From Diorhabda sublineata (taxonomy: Eukaryota > Arthropoda > Insecta > Coleoptera > Chrysomelidae), in contig NC_079479.1 in the NCBI RefSeq assembly GCF_026230105.1, forward strand, positions 15,387,734 to 15,451,733: DNA of 64,000 nucleotides, read 5' to 3'. A program made the position numbers and the translations under genes. Positions within the stretch are counted from its first letter, which is position 1. Every line of letters begins with the position of its first letter. The notes below the pieces were generated by a model. That model saw nothing but the letters and a program-made list of their open reading frames with translations, was not told the DNA's origin and searched no databases. Below, piece by piece: positions 14,201-22,725 of the stretch.

Positions 14201-17200
14201 CTAGGTCTTTTTCTAAAACCAGATATCTTACATAAGCAGGGTTAAGGGATTCCAAGAAATCTTATATGGCCCTAAATTAGGACAGACTGCAGGTCATAGT
14301 AAATCTATTACCACATGATTGTACCTTTGCTCATATTTTATGTAATTTAAGCAGTTACACATTCACTAAAAATACATTCTTGGGCATTTATGTTATGTAT
14401 AACTTTATCAATTTTTTTCAAATTGTTTTTTAAGGCTTATGACTAAACTCAACTTACGAATTTGACGAATAGTTTCTATATGATTCAATTATATGATTAT
14501 TGAGTTTAATTTATATAAATGTTTGTTTTGTTTTATGTTTTAGGCTGGTATTATGACAACTTTAAACGCAAGGGTTTCAATCTTAGCTGCCGCAAATCCA
14601 GCTTATGGTCGTTATAATCCCAAAAGGACAATAGAACAAAATATACAATTACCAGCTGCTCTCTTATCGCGATTTGACTTACTATGGCTCATTCAAGATA
14701 AAGCTAACCGTGATAATGACTTAAAACTTGCTCAACACATTACTTACGTTCATCAACATAGCAAACAACCCCCAACGGAGGTCGAAGCTTTAGATATGAA
14801 AGTTATGAGAAAATATATAGCTATGTGTAAATTGAAAGATCCAGTGATCCCTGAAGAATTAACTGATTTTATAGTCAGTAAGTAAAAATATTGTTGCTAT
14901 GTGAGTAGCATTTAGTAGTCTCAAATATTGCCTATTCTATTTTGGTACCATCTATTTCTATCTTATATATAGATTACCTGTTATCTTCAATTATCTTTAC
15001 TTTGGTTTTATTGCTATGTAATTATGTGTTCTTCTTTGCTGGCTATGAGCATCACCACATGGAATACTTCTTTCAATATTTCTTATTAGTTAAAGTTTAT
15101 ATGTCCTACTGGCAATTTTCTGGTATCCTAGTTTATTCCTTGATAATTTCATTTAAGTAAATAATAAATGCGGGCTTGGAGCCCCCTCCTCGTCATAGTT
15201 TTTTTGTGGTTTCAAATGTTTCCAATTCCACGTTGTTAGCTCTTACGGCGTTGTTTTTATAATTTTAATTGTTTTGTCTTTGACACTTCTTTTTTCCGAG
15301 GTCTTTCTATTCTTGCTTTTTTCTAGGTTTAAACTTTAAAACTCTTTAAACATGTCAAATTTTCATATATGTTCAAATTAAATATTGTTTCTTGACACTA
15401 GCATTTTTTTCTTCTCAAATATTCAAAAAAAGTTCTCAGATATCTTTCATACTTACTTAATTCTGAAGCCTTTCTACCTTTTCTGGTGCAAGGCATTCTG
15501 GAGTTAAGTCTTTACGTGAGCTGCCTTTTTCGTAGCAGTTTTCATTCTCTCCTATTCTGTGTCTTTTATTGTATTTTCTGCCATCTTATTCCTCGATTTT
15601 CTTCTACAACCTTAATTTCTTCTGTCCTTCTCCACCTTGATCTTCATTTCTTTTATAAGTTCGTATTTCATATATCTTCAGTATTAATTGTTCTTATAAC
15701 GTTCTCATTCTCATGTCATGACCAAATAATCTTAATTTCCTTCGATTTTGTTTTGAATTAATTTCAAATTAAAATTTTTTCTTAATGTGTTTTTTCTTGA
15801 TTTGTCGTATTTTGATTCATTTTCTATTTTTCTTAGATATTTCAATTCTGTACTTTGTATTTTGCTTTTATATTTCTGTGAGAGTGTCTATGATCGTATG
15901 TCAATATGGGTTATTTTTTCAGAGAATTATTTAATAACCAAGCGAAAGTTTTTTAGCGAACACAAGTGTTTTTAAAAAATGCAGCTGCCACTAGAAATCA
16001 CAATATTGAGATATCCATTCAAGGCGTTACATGGGCAAATTCTACTAATTTTTTTACCTGACTCTTTGTTTTTAAAAAAATATTGAAAGTTTTCAAAATA
16101 ATCATTGACATACAATGTTCCGATTAAAAACATTTAAAATGTAAAAAGAAATGGATGTTCTATTTGACAAACCAAAGTTGGGATTTACTTCCAGTATAAC
16201 AGAAAGTATTCGTTAACTGAAAATTTTTTCAACTGGAACAAGCTCTCTAGAAAAACCCTCCTGCACAAATTTTCAGAACAATATTACAAGTAATTACCAA
16301 TATACTTGTTGATTTAAGTAGAAAAAAAGTAATGATTCATTTTTGGTAAAGTATAACTATCGAATATTAGCTATTGAGCTCCTTCACAATTCATTGTACT
16401 TTGTCTTCGATTCCCACACATGTTAAACTGTTTATTCTGAAGCAAACATGATAATTACTGATTTCTTCTTAATTCTACAAATCAAGAAGAATTTATTGAT
16501 GTCGTAATGTCTTCAAGGCAAATGCGAGCAACTATAATAATTCTATAATTGCTTAAAAAATGTGTCTGTATACTTAAAGAAATGCTATACTCCCTGTATA
16601 AAATTCGGTAAACATCTAACAAACTGTCAGTCCACGTGGACTCATACTCTCCACTGTTTACCAATGAAAACTTCGAATCGTATACATAAATGCATTTCTA
16701 TTGGCCGAAGCTATCGAAAAGCGTATGTATACAGTTCCTTCGAAATATTCCTGCTAGACGGCATACGACAGACTACCGAAGTTCTAATAGACACATAATT
16801 TATCCAGTTGAAACATGGTTTGACAGTCACAATGTAGTAAATTTCCGTTGGGTAGACAATAATAAAAATTGCCGTGTTTTAAAGGGAAACGCATTATAAT
16901 GGTACAGTAATGTTTTATTAACATCTGCTAAAAAATTAAAAACTGCAGCTGATTATCATGAAGGTATGACAGCAGAATAATTTGAAAAGTAGTTTAATGA
17001 ACAGCTTTTAACTAACATTCCACCACAATTTATGTCTGAAAAAAATATTCCTATTCCTTTCAGCGATCGTAAAAAAGGCCCAACAAACGAATTGCTTACT
17101 GTTATTAAAAGTCTAAAGTTAGAGAAAATTTATTATATTGACAAGCTGTGCAAAGAACAAGGTGATAATCTGCTACAACTACCTCCTAACTATTGTTTTG

Positions 17201-20200
17201 TTTTGTATTGTTTTCTGTTGTTTTATTTGCAAAGAATTTATTTCCCTTGATGGTTTTTACTTTGAAATTTCGTTTCCAAAAAAAAACGAATGGGGTACAA
17301 AAAGGGCTCAGCTCACAGTCTGGTACCCTGTTTAAACCAAACTCCCTTGCAGGCAGGTACATTAACGGCGTATAATGCCGTCCAATTCATAATGATTCGA
17401 TTGCCTTTTAACAAATACTTTCTCACACAAGATAACTTTTTATATTCTGCAATTGATATTGAACTTATACGATTCATATAATGCGATTTTCATCAAGTTT
17501 ATATTTAAAAAATTGACATTCATTAATTATTTTCTTTTAAACAAATTTTTTTAAATTTTGTCACTGCACTCGGGCTCTTTATTTAATCCCCATCTAGGAT
17601 GGAATTACTTTCTAATTATTTATTAGAAGTTACTAAACTAATCAATGTTGAGCTCTTTCCACGTTTTTTATTAGTAGCGTCAAGAGAATGGTAACAAAAC
17701 CTACACAGAACAGACAAGGCTTAATAAAATTACTAGTTGATGATAACGATACAAGCATTCTTCGGTCTGCTCATTTATTTTTATTAAAACGAATTAAATT
17801 CAACTGTCTGACTCTAATAAAATCTATTGATTTCTTATTTCTTAGACCTTTTGATATGCTTATGCTTCTAAATGTTCTTGATTTTAGATCTCTTCTAACT
17901 TTATAACAGAAGAGACCTAAAATCAAGAACATTTAGATGCATAAATAAAATCTATTTGCAGATGCTTACGTGGAACTGAGAAAAGAGGCTCGCAATAATG
18001 CTGATATGACATTTACTTCAGCGAGAAACCTTTTGGGTATTTTGCGTCTGTCAACAGCGCTGGCACGTCTGCGATTATCTAATGTTGTCGAAAAAGATGA
18101 TGTTAATGAAGCAATTAGGCTTTTAGAAATGAGCAAAGATTCTTTGAAACATACTCTTGAAAATAGAGGGCAGAGGTATGTATATTTTTTGTTATACCAT
18201 TATTTTAAACTGTATTGTAACAAATTTAGGTAAATTGTTCAGTTGATTGGTTATTTTTCCCCATAACTTGTTGGCCTAAATAAATATGTAGTTTACAAAT
18301 ATTCTCGAACTGTTCTGACTATTCGAGCAAATCGAGGAGGGAATTTTACAGACGGAATTTTAGAAAAATGTCAAAATTTTTGGTAGAAGTTTATAAATCT
18401 TTAATGAAGTTAATCCCTAATTAAAGTATGCCATATTTACATACATAAAATAAATGTTTCATTTTGATTATACGAGTACAAAGTGTTTAGAAGTCGATAC
18501 AAACCTTTCAGGAGCTGATAAAAAACATTAATTTGAATCTATTTAAACATAATTAAATTAGTAAGAAATTTTGTGGATAATAAAATTTTCTAATATTTTT
18601 TCCATTTTTTACAAAACAGCGATGCATTATCATTATCATTATTTGGAATTACAATAAATATAGGCTAAAGTGACTATTCAAATTTGATAATTTGGGTGAT
18701 TGTAGTTCGTAATTTCATATATATTCATGTATGGAGTACATAAAATGATAATAATAATAAATGCAATTGATAATTTGTATTGTATAGTTGAGACCGATTT
18801 GTTTTCCGATATTTAAATGGTATATAATATATTCATTGATGTAATTCATTGTGTTATAACTGCTTTTCAGCAATCTTCCATACATGTAAATTATATTCAG
18901 TGTTGACATATTTTTCCTTATAATAACTTGAGAATATGATACAGTAAGAAATTTCTGTTAAAATTGTGAAATAGAATATATTGATATATAATATTCTAAC
19001 AACGTATTCTATTTCACAATTTTAACAGAAATTTCTTACTGTATCATATTCTCAAGTTTGGAGGTTGATGTACTGATAGCAATACCCGTACCATCTTGAG
19101 ATTTCGATGGTTTGTGTAAATGTGTACAAAGTTTTTGTACTCATTGAGTATGTTATTGAAGTGTCCTTTGATTAGCGTATTGTTGGTGTGGTGTTTGTCG
19201 AATGAGGTGAGCTGGGTAATTAAATTGGTGCTCTTTATTGTCCATGGTGGAGTATGAAAAAATTCAATGGTGATTTATTTGGAAGGTAGGATTGGATTTT
19301 ACTTTGGCTTCATACGTAAGGCAAACATATATTCTTTTGTTTCCTAAGGATGATTCCCCTGATTCGCAGTACAGACTTTCCACTCGTGTTGTTTTGAATG
19401 CACTTGTTATCAAACGCAAGGCTGAGAATTGTGAAAGCTAAAGCTGATTTTTTAGAAGCGATGTTAGCTGTTATATATTCAATTGATCCATAGTCTAGTT
19501 TTGATCAATTAAGCGTTCGGTACAATGTTAGTAATGTTTGTCGATCTGTTTGTTGTTGTACGCTAGGAGAAGATTTCGAATATGATGGTTCCAGCTTAGT
19601 GTGTGGTCAAATAGTATACTGAGAAATTTTATTGGTGTTTCCATTTTTATGTCTTCATTATATAGTTTCAATACCGGTACGTTTGGTATATTTTTTTGCC
19701 TTGTGAAAATAATATACCGTGTCTTTGTAGTTGAAAAAGTAAAACCAGTATTTTGTAACCACAGTTCTTAAATATGATTAAAAGCATCACTTTGTCAGAA
19801 GAGACTTTTAATATTTTTTCCTTTACAATAAACAACCAAATCATCTGCGTATAGTCGAGCTTTTACTGGCAACTTCAAGTTTTTTAGGATGTCGTTGATT
19901 GCGATGATAAATAATGCGAGACTTATGATAGATCCTTGAGGTATACCATTTTCGAAATATATTTATCGGGGGTGGTACCGCTGATTGATGACTTTGATGC
20001 ATATTGTCAGCTGTACTCAATTATCTATGAAAATAAACCAATTTAAGAAAAAATATATAATACTTAACTATATAATTTTATGGTATTTTCTCTACATGTT
20101 AAATTCACTATTAAAAATTTAATTAATTTTAATTGGTTAATTTTGAAGACAAATAAAATAAAATTTCTCGAATAAATTAACTTCGAAATTGTATTTTATA

Positions 20201-22555
20201 TTTTTTTTATACTTATGGCTGTTTTGGTATAATAATCTCCTATCCTAATTAACATAACCAATAGGTTATGCGCCCAGAACGTTGTTAAGAAGAATTGGTA
20301 ATATTTCGTGGCTGAAATCAGTTAAGAAGAATTTTGCATTTTAATGACAAGGTTAAAAGAAAAAAGTCTCGAAAGAATTTAGAAAAGAGACTACAAATAC
20401 GACGATACCGATACTAGAAGCTAAAAATTTTAGCAACTGGCTGTTTAGGATCAAAATATTATGGTAATCCATAGATTGTAATCAACCAGACTCAACAGCA
20501 AGTAGAAAAGAGAAGGATGAATGGGAGTGTAAAGATGCAAAAGCTCAGTCTATTATTATTCCGGGTATATCAGATAAGCATTTAGATATTATTAAAGAAT
20601 ACATAACGGCCAAAGAACAAATTGAGGCACTTAAAAATGTGTTTGTAAGGACAAGTTCTATGACTAAGATGGCATTATGGAGAAAATTATTAACTATGAA
20701 AAATGAGGAATTTGAAAAAATGGAAGACCTATTTTTAAAATTTGATACAACTATAAGAAATCTCGGGATATGGGATCTATATTAGATAAAGGAAATAAAG
20801 TATGTCTTTTATTGTGTGCTTTACTGCCAAAATACAATAATGTAGCCACTGTTTTGGAAACAATAGAAAATGTTAAGTTAGATTTCGTTAAAGCTAGACT
20901 GTTAGATAAAGAACTTAAAAATAATTCACAGTAGGACACTACAGAACCTAGTTTTAAAGCTTCAAATGGGTGCTATAAATGTGGAAGCCAAGAACACTGG
21001 TTTTCACAATATCCTAAGCGAGAAAGAGGTAGAGGACGTGGAAGAGGAAGAATAAGAATAGAGGAATAGAAAGATCATATACTCAAATTTCAGGACAAGC
21101 TAACGTTATAAAAGAAAAAGAGGAAGAAGTGCAGCTGTATGCAGCAAATTTATGTTCTGAAAATTTTGTTGTAGTTAAAACTCTCAAAACAAAAAATGAA
21201 GTTGATAAAAATTTAGAAGATTACATGGTAGAATTGGAAAGGCAAAAAGAAGTAAATGTTCATGCGATTAGATTAAATAACGGTGGTGAATTTATAACAA
21301 ATAGATTTAAAGGATTCTGCACGAAGAAAGGGATTATTTTGGAGTATACACTGCCACATATACCCCAGCAAAACGATACGGCCGAAAGAATGAATAGAAC
21401 TCTATTAGACAAAATTAGAACAAATATAATAGATTCCGGTATCCCTAAAGAATTGTGGTGCGAGGCTCTTAAGGCTTCAAGGAGTGACACCATCGAAAAT
21501 ATGGAATAAAAGAGTTTTTGGATGTCGTTCATGGTAGATACCATTACCAAAAGGAAATAAACTAGACGCTCGAGTAAAGAAGGAAATTATGGTTGGTTAT
21601 TGCGGTGGTGGATGGAGATTGTGGTTACCAGATGAAAGAAAAATTATACGGTCCAGAGATGTGAAATTTGATGAATCTATAATGGAATTTAAAGCGATTT
21701 TTGGCAATATAAGTATTTAGATTGTTAATACATTTAAATTGAGAGGGTGTATTAAATATCGTTAGTATGTATTAGATAGTGCCCCTATATGTTCAGACTA
21801 TTTTGTCTGTGTTCAGTTGTTGTGCAATTTTGACAATTAATTTGAAAAAAAATTATAAATATAGAGTTGACGTTTTTGAGTTTTCAGAAAATAGTCAGCG
21901 TTTTATTTTTTCATTTAAGTTTATTGTAGTTTTTCCCCTGCAAGGACTAACATATCCAATACTAATATCTTATTACACAGCTGACAGATTCAAGCTAAAA
22001 CTGAGAGTTTTATACTCATCAGTTAGCGCCTCCGCGAGTGATACTGCAATATAGCGACTGAAAACAGATTTTGAATATAAATTATTTTATTTTTTCTCGT
22101 GAAAAATAATATGTAAAAAATTTGCATGTTTGTTAACAAATATTTTAATCCTGTCCATTATGCATTAAATTCCCTGTGACATTTCGGAATCCTGCGTTTC
22201 ACCAGTGCTTCTATTTTAATATTCAAATGACCTATTAAAAGCATTGATAAATTATCAAAAATTGAGCTTGAGAAGTTGCGGCATAGGGACATATATGGGA
22301 AATTTATCAAAAATTATAAAATAAGTTCAAATTTAACGATTATTTTGTTTTAGACCTCCAAACGTTAACGATAAGATTTTTGCCGTGATCAGTGAATTGG
22401 CTGGTGAAAACAAAACTGTTATGGTAAACGCTGCTATTGAAAAATGTGCTAGCAAAGGTTACAATCCGGACCAAGTTAATGCATGTATTGGAGAATATGA
22501 AGAACTCAACGTATGGCAAGTCAACCAGACAGGAACTAAACTAACTTTTATTTAA
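288..22555 (+). CDS. Mcm7: Mcm7, DNA replication licensing factor (spliced, 5' part outside window)
   Basis: Seven exons join in phase to encode the last 585 residues of MCM7, a subunit of the hexameric MCM2-7 helicase that unwinds DNA at replication forks in the nucleus. Visible in order: the OB-fold with a C4 zinc finger (CDKC then C-x4-C), the Walker A loop GDPGVAKSQ near visible residue 246, Walker B CIDEFDKM near 309, the sensor-1 segment ILAAANPAYG near 350, the arginine finger SRFDLLW near 379, and the C-terminal lid and winged-helix region ending in ELNVWQVN. Human MCM7 is about 720 residues, so roughly 130 N-terminal residues lie upstream of the window. The introns reach 9.1 kb because of transposon insertions, yet all splice sites and phases are intact, so I judge the gene functional. 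Exons: 288-606, 2977-3159, 12302-12596, 13945-14156, 14544-14877, 17962-18175, 22354-22555. Confidence 0.97.
992..2165 (+). mobile_element. piggyBac-like transposon relic
   Basis: The left end is a TTAA target site (988-991) followed by CCCTTTGCACTCG, typical of piggyBac termini. Three copies of a motif of the form TTTGCACTCGTATGYCGCCG lie at 995, 1040 and 1085, exactly 45 bases apart. A transposase N-terminus is open from 1700 to 2035: an acidic stretch, then PIDFFKLFF, as in the DDE_Tnp_1_7 family; after a frameshift it continues to 2165 with FTAFIGVILNMG and EYWLF. The catalytic aspartates and the right end are missing, replaced at about 2168 by a Penelope-like fragment. A MITE (1344-1632) interrupts it. 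Confidence 0.82.
1344..1632. mobile_element. Tc1/mariner-type MITE, copy 1
   Basis: A 289-bp non-coding element bounded by perfect 14-base inverted repeats GGTTTGTTCCAACC and flanked by TA on both sides (1342-1343 and 1633-1634). A second copy is at 35301-35552. It sits inside the piggyBac relic, so it inserted later. Confidence 0.85.
2168..2560 (+). mobile_element. Penelope-like element fragment (family B)
   Basis: Broken frames give PYVPGLSQQLLNYFNKYD, a conserved segment between the reverse transcriptase and the GIY-YIG endonuclease of Penelope-like retroelements, and then RKREFLEMVHN from the end of the endonuclease. The intervening GIY-YIG core is deleted. It directly abuts the truncated piggyBac transposase. 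Related fragments lie at 26185-26280 and 32720-33115. Confidence 0.65.
2561..2976 (+). other. Mcm7 intron, no recognised element
   Basis: AT-rich sequence up to the acceptor at 2976. No protein similarity or repeat was recognised. Confidence 0.5.
2977..3159 (+). CDS. Mcm7: Mcm7 exon: OB-fold C-terminal half
   Basis: Acceptor ttttag ends at 2976, donor gtaagt starts at 3160; 61 complete codons, phase 0 at both ends. It reads SDQVPVGHIP through GLLSETYLEAH, closely matching the conserved MCM7 segment that follows KIQEH in the previous exon. Confidence 0.96.
3500..4378 (+). mobile_element. Tc1-like transposon relic
   Basis: A reading frame from 3840 to 4115 encodes the paired helix-turn-helix N-terminus of a Tc1 transposase: NKAAQLVSLL, then MSQSNVSRIYIRHQETGNFNRR and a GRKR hook-like motif. 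Further degraded frames to 4378 match the catalytic region (first catalytic Asp in a degraded SDKSRMCL segment, later VWRRPGER-like and GGSRMV-like remnants). The second half is lost where a Penelope-like 3' end joins at about 4379. The sequence before 3500 is plain intron. Confidence 0.78.
4379..5244 (-). mobile_element. Penelope-like element 3' end with GIY-YIG endonuclease (family A)
   Basis: Read on the - strand, one frame gives LPYIKGVTNKICRILKPHGI, then after a frame change SYVGQTNRSISIRAKEH and RIIREAIEIEK: the C-terminal region and GIY-YIG nuclease of a Penelope-like retroelement (here the Y-V-G-Q-T form). The remaining 4379-4690 is C-terminal tail and 3' sequence shared with the copy at 57130-57600. 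An (AT)n tract abuts its 5' side. Confidence 0.75.
5245..5291. repeat. (AT)n microsatellite
   Basis: About 23 uninterrupted AT units at the 5' break of the Penelope-like fragment. Confidence 0.95.
5358..5404. repeat. possible hAT terminus
   Basis: CAGGCTCGGTATCAA is followed by a G-run and the self-complementary core GGGGGTCATGACCCCC. Ends of this kind occur in hAT elements of the zinc-finger MYM type. I could not find the matching right end or a transposase, so this is tentative. The following 5405-6309 holds only degraded sequence without a convincing frame. Confidence 0.3.
6310..7080 (+). mobile_element. non-LTR retrotransposon RNase H fragment
   Basis: Frames at 6313-6534 and 6574-6954 encode the RNase H domain (WYLDGSKTADGTGIGVYG, later DVIILSDGQAAIRA) and the region after it with NNLRILTGIISGHC and the C-terminal cysteine/histidine cluster CRFCCTDDKTSIHILSKC. 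Part of the RNase H is deleted between the two frames. The order matches the C-terminus of insect LINEs carrying RNase H. The tail to about 7080 is probably 3' UTR. Confidence 0.75.
7081..7553. other. Mcm7 intron between two LINEs
   Basis: No gene seen. A stretch at about 7128-7172 (acttattataaaactaaaac and following) resembles 6060-6090, so sequence on both sides of the LINE fragment is partly duplicated. Confidence 0.4.
7874..9490 (-). pseudogene. R1-like ORF2 reverse transcriptase and C-terminal finger
   Basis: From 9490 downwards: a linker with WWKEDIALQREVCNRSRR, fingers/palm segments VLVLIDVKNAFNTAKW (8924-8703), SQGVPQGSIIGP (near 8640), the catalytic AYTDDLALVV (near 8540), the ENWIYEAGL thumb region, and finally CIYCGQQDDTEHT with a downstream Cys, the C-terminal finger. 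Frameshifts separate these blocks. Confidence 0.8.
9442..10061 (-). pseudogene. R1-like ORF2 endonuclease domain
   Basis: Two overlapping frames give the apurinic-like endonuclease of a LINE: NIDIALIQES at the start, then GDFNAKSAMWNAS and DTRGTHLAEAI, then TPTFTRGPQASIIDITF. The last catalytic SDH appears as SLH, which would impair nicking. The frame changes near 9800. Confidence 0.78.
10199..10711 (-). pseudogene. R1-like ORF1 (gag-like) C-terminal part
   Basis: An open frame of 170 residues with two intact CCHC zinc knuckles, CRKCWGYDHQTSDC and CFKCGKENHTTAAC, and a third degraded one starting CPLYNDLG. Such knuckles bind the element RNA. The frame continues upstream on the - strand towards 11160 with breaks. 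Three overlapping + strand frames are its shadows. Confidence 0.8.
11766..12301. other. Mcm7 intron remainder
   Basis: AT-rich sequence up to the acceptor at 12301; no gene or element recognised. Confidence 0.5.
12302..12596 (+). CDS. Mcm7: Mcm7 exon: Walker A
   Basis: The exon starts in phase 0 after tttgtag and ends after one base of a codon at donor gtaagt (12597). It carries the link TPEELATLTGEDFY, the helix APEIYGH and the ATP-binding Walker A loop GDPGVAKSQ. It lies 9.1 kb from the previous exon; the gap is filled with nested mobile elements. Confidence 0.96.
12700..13680 (-). mobile_element. non-LTR retrotransposon RT fragment (CR1/Jockey type)
   Basis: Frames at 13565-13308 and 13268-13026, continued downwards, match the reverse transcriptase of an insect LINE: LDINKATGLGGI, then LACVNPYQKRKK, EYGFLKHRSIGDLLAYIT-like, IALDISMPFDKVWH and SYSLSSSLIDWLSSFLKDRS. 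The F(Y)ADD box is lost. It lies in the intron between the Walker A and Walker B exons. Confidence 0.75.
13945..14156 (+). CDS. Mcm7: Mcm7 exon: Walker B
   Basis: Two bases complete the split Ser codon, then QYTTGRGSSGVGL, the helix-2 insert region, Walker B CIDEFDKM and the segment HEVMEQQTISIAK. Donor gtaact begins at 14157, phase 0. Confidence 0.96.
14157..14543 (+). other. Mcm7 short intron
   Basis: 387 bases, AT-rich, without recognised elements. Confidence 0.7.
14544..14877 (+). CDS. Mcm7: Mcm7 exon: sensor 1 and arginine finger
   Basis: Begins in phase 0 after tttttag with AGIMTTLNAR and includes ILAAANPAYG, the arginine finger SRFDLLW and the segment HITYVHQHS. It ends after one base of a codon at donor gtaagt (14878). 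These residues form the inter-subunit ATPase site. Confidence 0.96.
14878..16559 (+). other. Mcm7 intron, unrecognised
   Basis: AT-rich. A pyrimidine-rich stretch at about 15480-15780 gives a hydrophobic open frame that I treat as chance; it could be the antisense of a decayed, basic-rich LINE tail but I cannot support that. Confidence 0.4.
16560..17475 (+). mobile_element. IS630-like DDE transposon relic (copy A)
   Basis: Broken frames match the transposase family seen at 39860-41200 and 51830-53290: PVETWFDSHNVVNFRWVD (the first catalytic Asp is lost in the ETW motif), then SAKKLKTAADYHEGMTAE, and KIYYIDKLCKEQGDNLLQLP, where the sequence breaks off just before the third catalytic residue. 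The following 17200-17475 is non-coding sequence shared with 44925-45300. Confidence 0.65.
17860..17944. repeat. inverted repeat next to an Mcm7 splice acceptor
   Basis: Arms 17860-17896 and 17908-17944 are 37 bases each, with two mismatches, around an 11-base loop. The right arm ends 17 bases before the exon at 17962, so a hairpin in the pre-mRNA would lie over the branch-point region. Confidence 0.9.
17962..18175 (+). CDS. Mcm7: Mcm7 exon: C-terminal helical lid
   Basis: Acceptor tttgcag ends at 17961; two bases complete the split codon, giving AYVELRKEA, then TSARNLLGILRLSTALARLR and VVEKDDVNEAIRLLEMSKDS. It ends with two bases of a codon at donor gtatgt (18176). A long inverted repeat lies just upstream of its acceptor. 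Confidence 0.95.
18176..18924 (+). other. Mcm7 intron, unrecognised
   Basis: AT-rich, no gene or element recognised. Confidence 0.5.
18925..19058. repeat. perfect 54-base inverted repeat
   Basis: Arms 18925-18978 and 19005-19058 are exact reverse complements over 54 bases, with a 26-base spacer. No coding content. The right arm touches the start of a LINE fragment. Confidence 0.95.
19060..19990 (-). mobile_element. Jockey-like LINE fragment
   Basis: Reading on the - strand gives a Y-G-I-P-Q-G-S box, LYADDLVVYCKGKNIKS with the intact YADD active site, LSWNHHIRNLLL, and, at the low-coordinate end, a start of RNase H resembling KSQDGTGIAI. Many stops are present. Confidence 0.75.
20262..22075 (+). 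mobile_element. copia-type LTR retrotransposon relic
   Basis: A copia-like primer-binding site GGTTATGCGCCCAG (about 20264-20280) matches the half-tRNA-Met priming site of copia elements. Gag follows with NFSNWLFRIKILW and the knuckle CYKCGSQEHWFSQYPKRERG (His present, last Cys replaced by Tyr). An integrase piece at 21129-21509 has LNNGGEFITNRFKGFC and HIPQQNDTAERMNRTLLDK; it then runs through a break into the post-integrase segment ending near 21720. Reverse transcriptase and protease are deleted. The sequence after about 21747 (TGTATTAAATATC) may be the 3' LTR; no matching 5' LTR was found. Confidence 0.78.
22354..22555 (+). CDS. Mcm7: Mcm7 last exon: winged-helix C-terminus and stop
   Basis: Acceptor gttttag ends at 22353. 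One base completes the split Arg codon; the exon then reads PPNVNDKIFAVI and ends EEYELNVWQVN-like (EYEELNVWQVNQTG) at TAA 22553-22555, matching the conserved MCM7 C-terminus in both length and sequence. Confidence 0.95.
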
Positions 22556-22619
22556 TGCTTCAATTTCAGTGACTTTAATTTTATAGTATTTTAGGCACAT
22601 CACTATCTCAACATTTTTT

Positions 22620-22625
22620 AATAAA
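22620..22625 (+). promoter_or_regulatory. Mcm7 polyadenylation signal
   Basis: AATAAA lies 65 bases after the Mcm7 stop, before a mariner element at 22726. It is the only canonical signal at that distance. Confidence 0.6.
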
Positions 22626-22725
22626 TATTTTTTAATGAATAGTTATTTCATTTTATCTTCTACAGTATTCTTTTTACAATTCTACACCAACCTTTTTAGC
22701 AATCTATCTGATTTAAGTGTTTATA

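Noticed and set aside
15486..15975. Two hydrophobic frames resembling membrane proteins
   Set aside because: Caused by a pyrimidine-rich stretch; no conserved motif and located in an Mcm7 intron.
18715..18909. 64-codon - strand frame
   Set aside because: Tyr/Ile-rich AT-driven frame without similarity.
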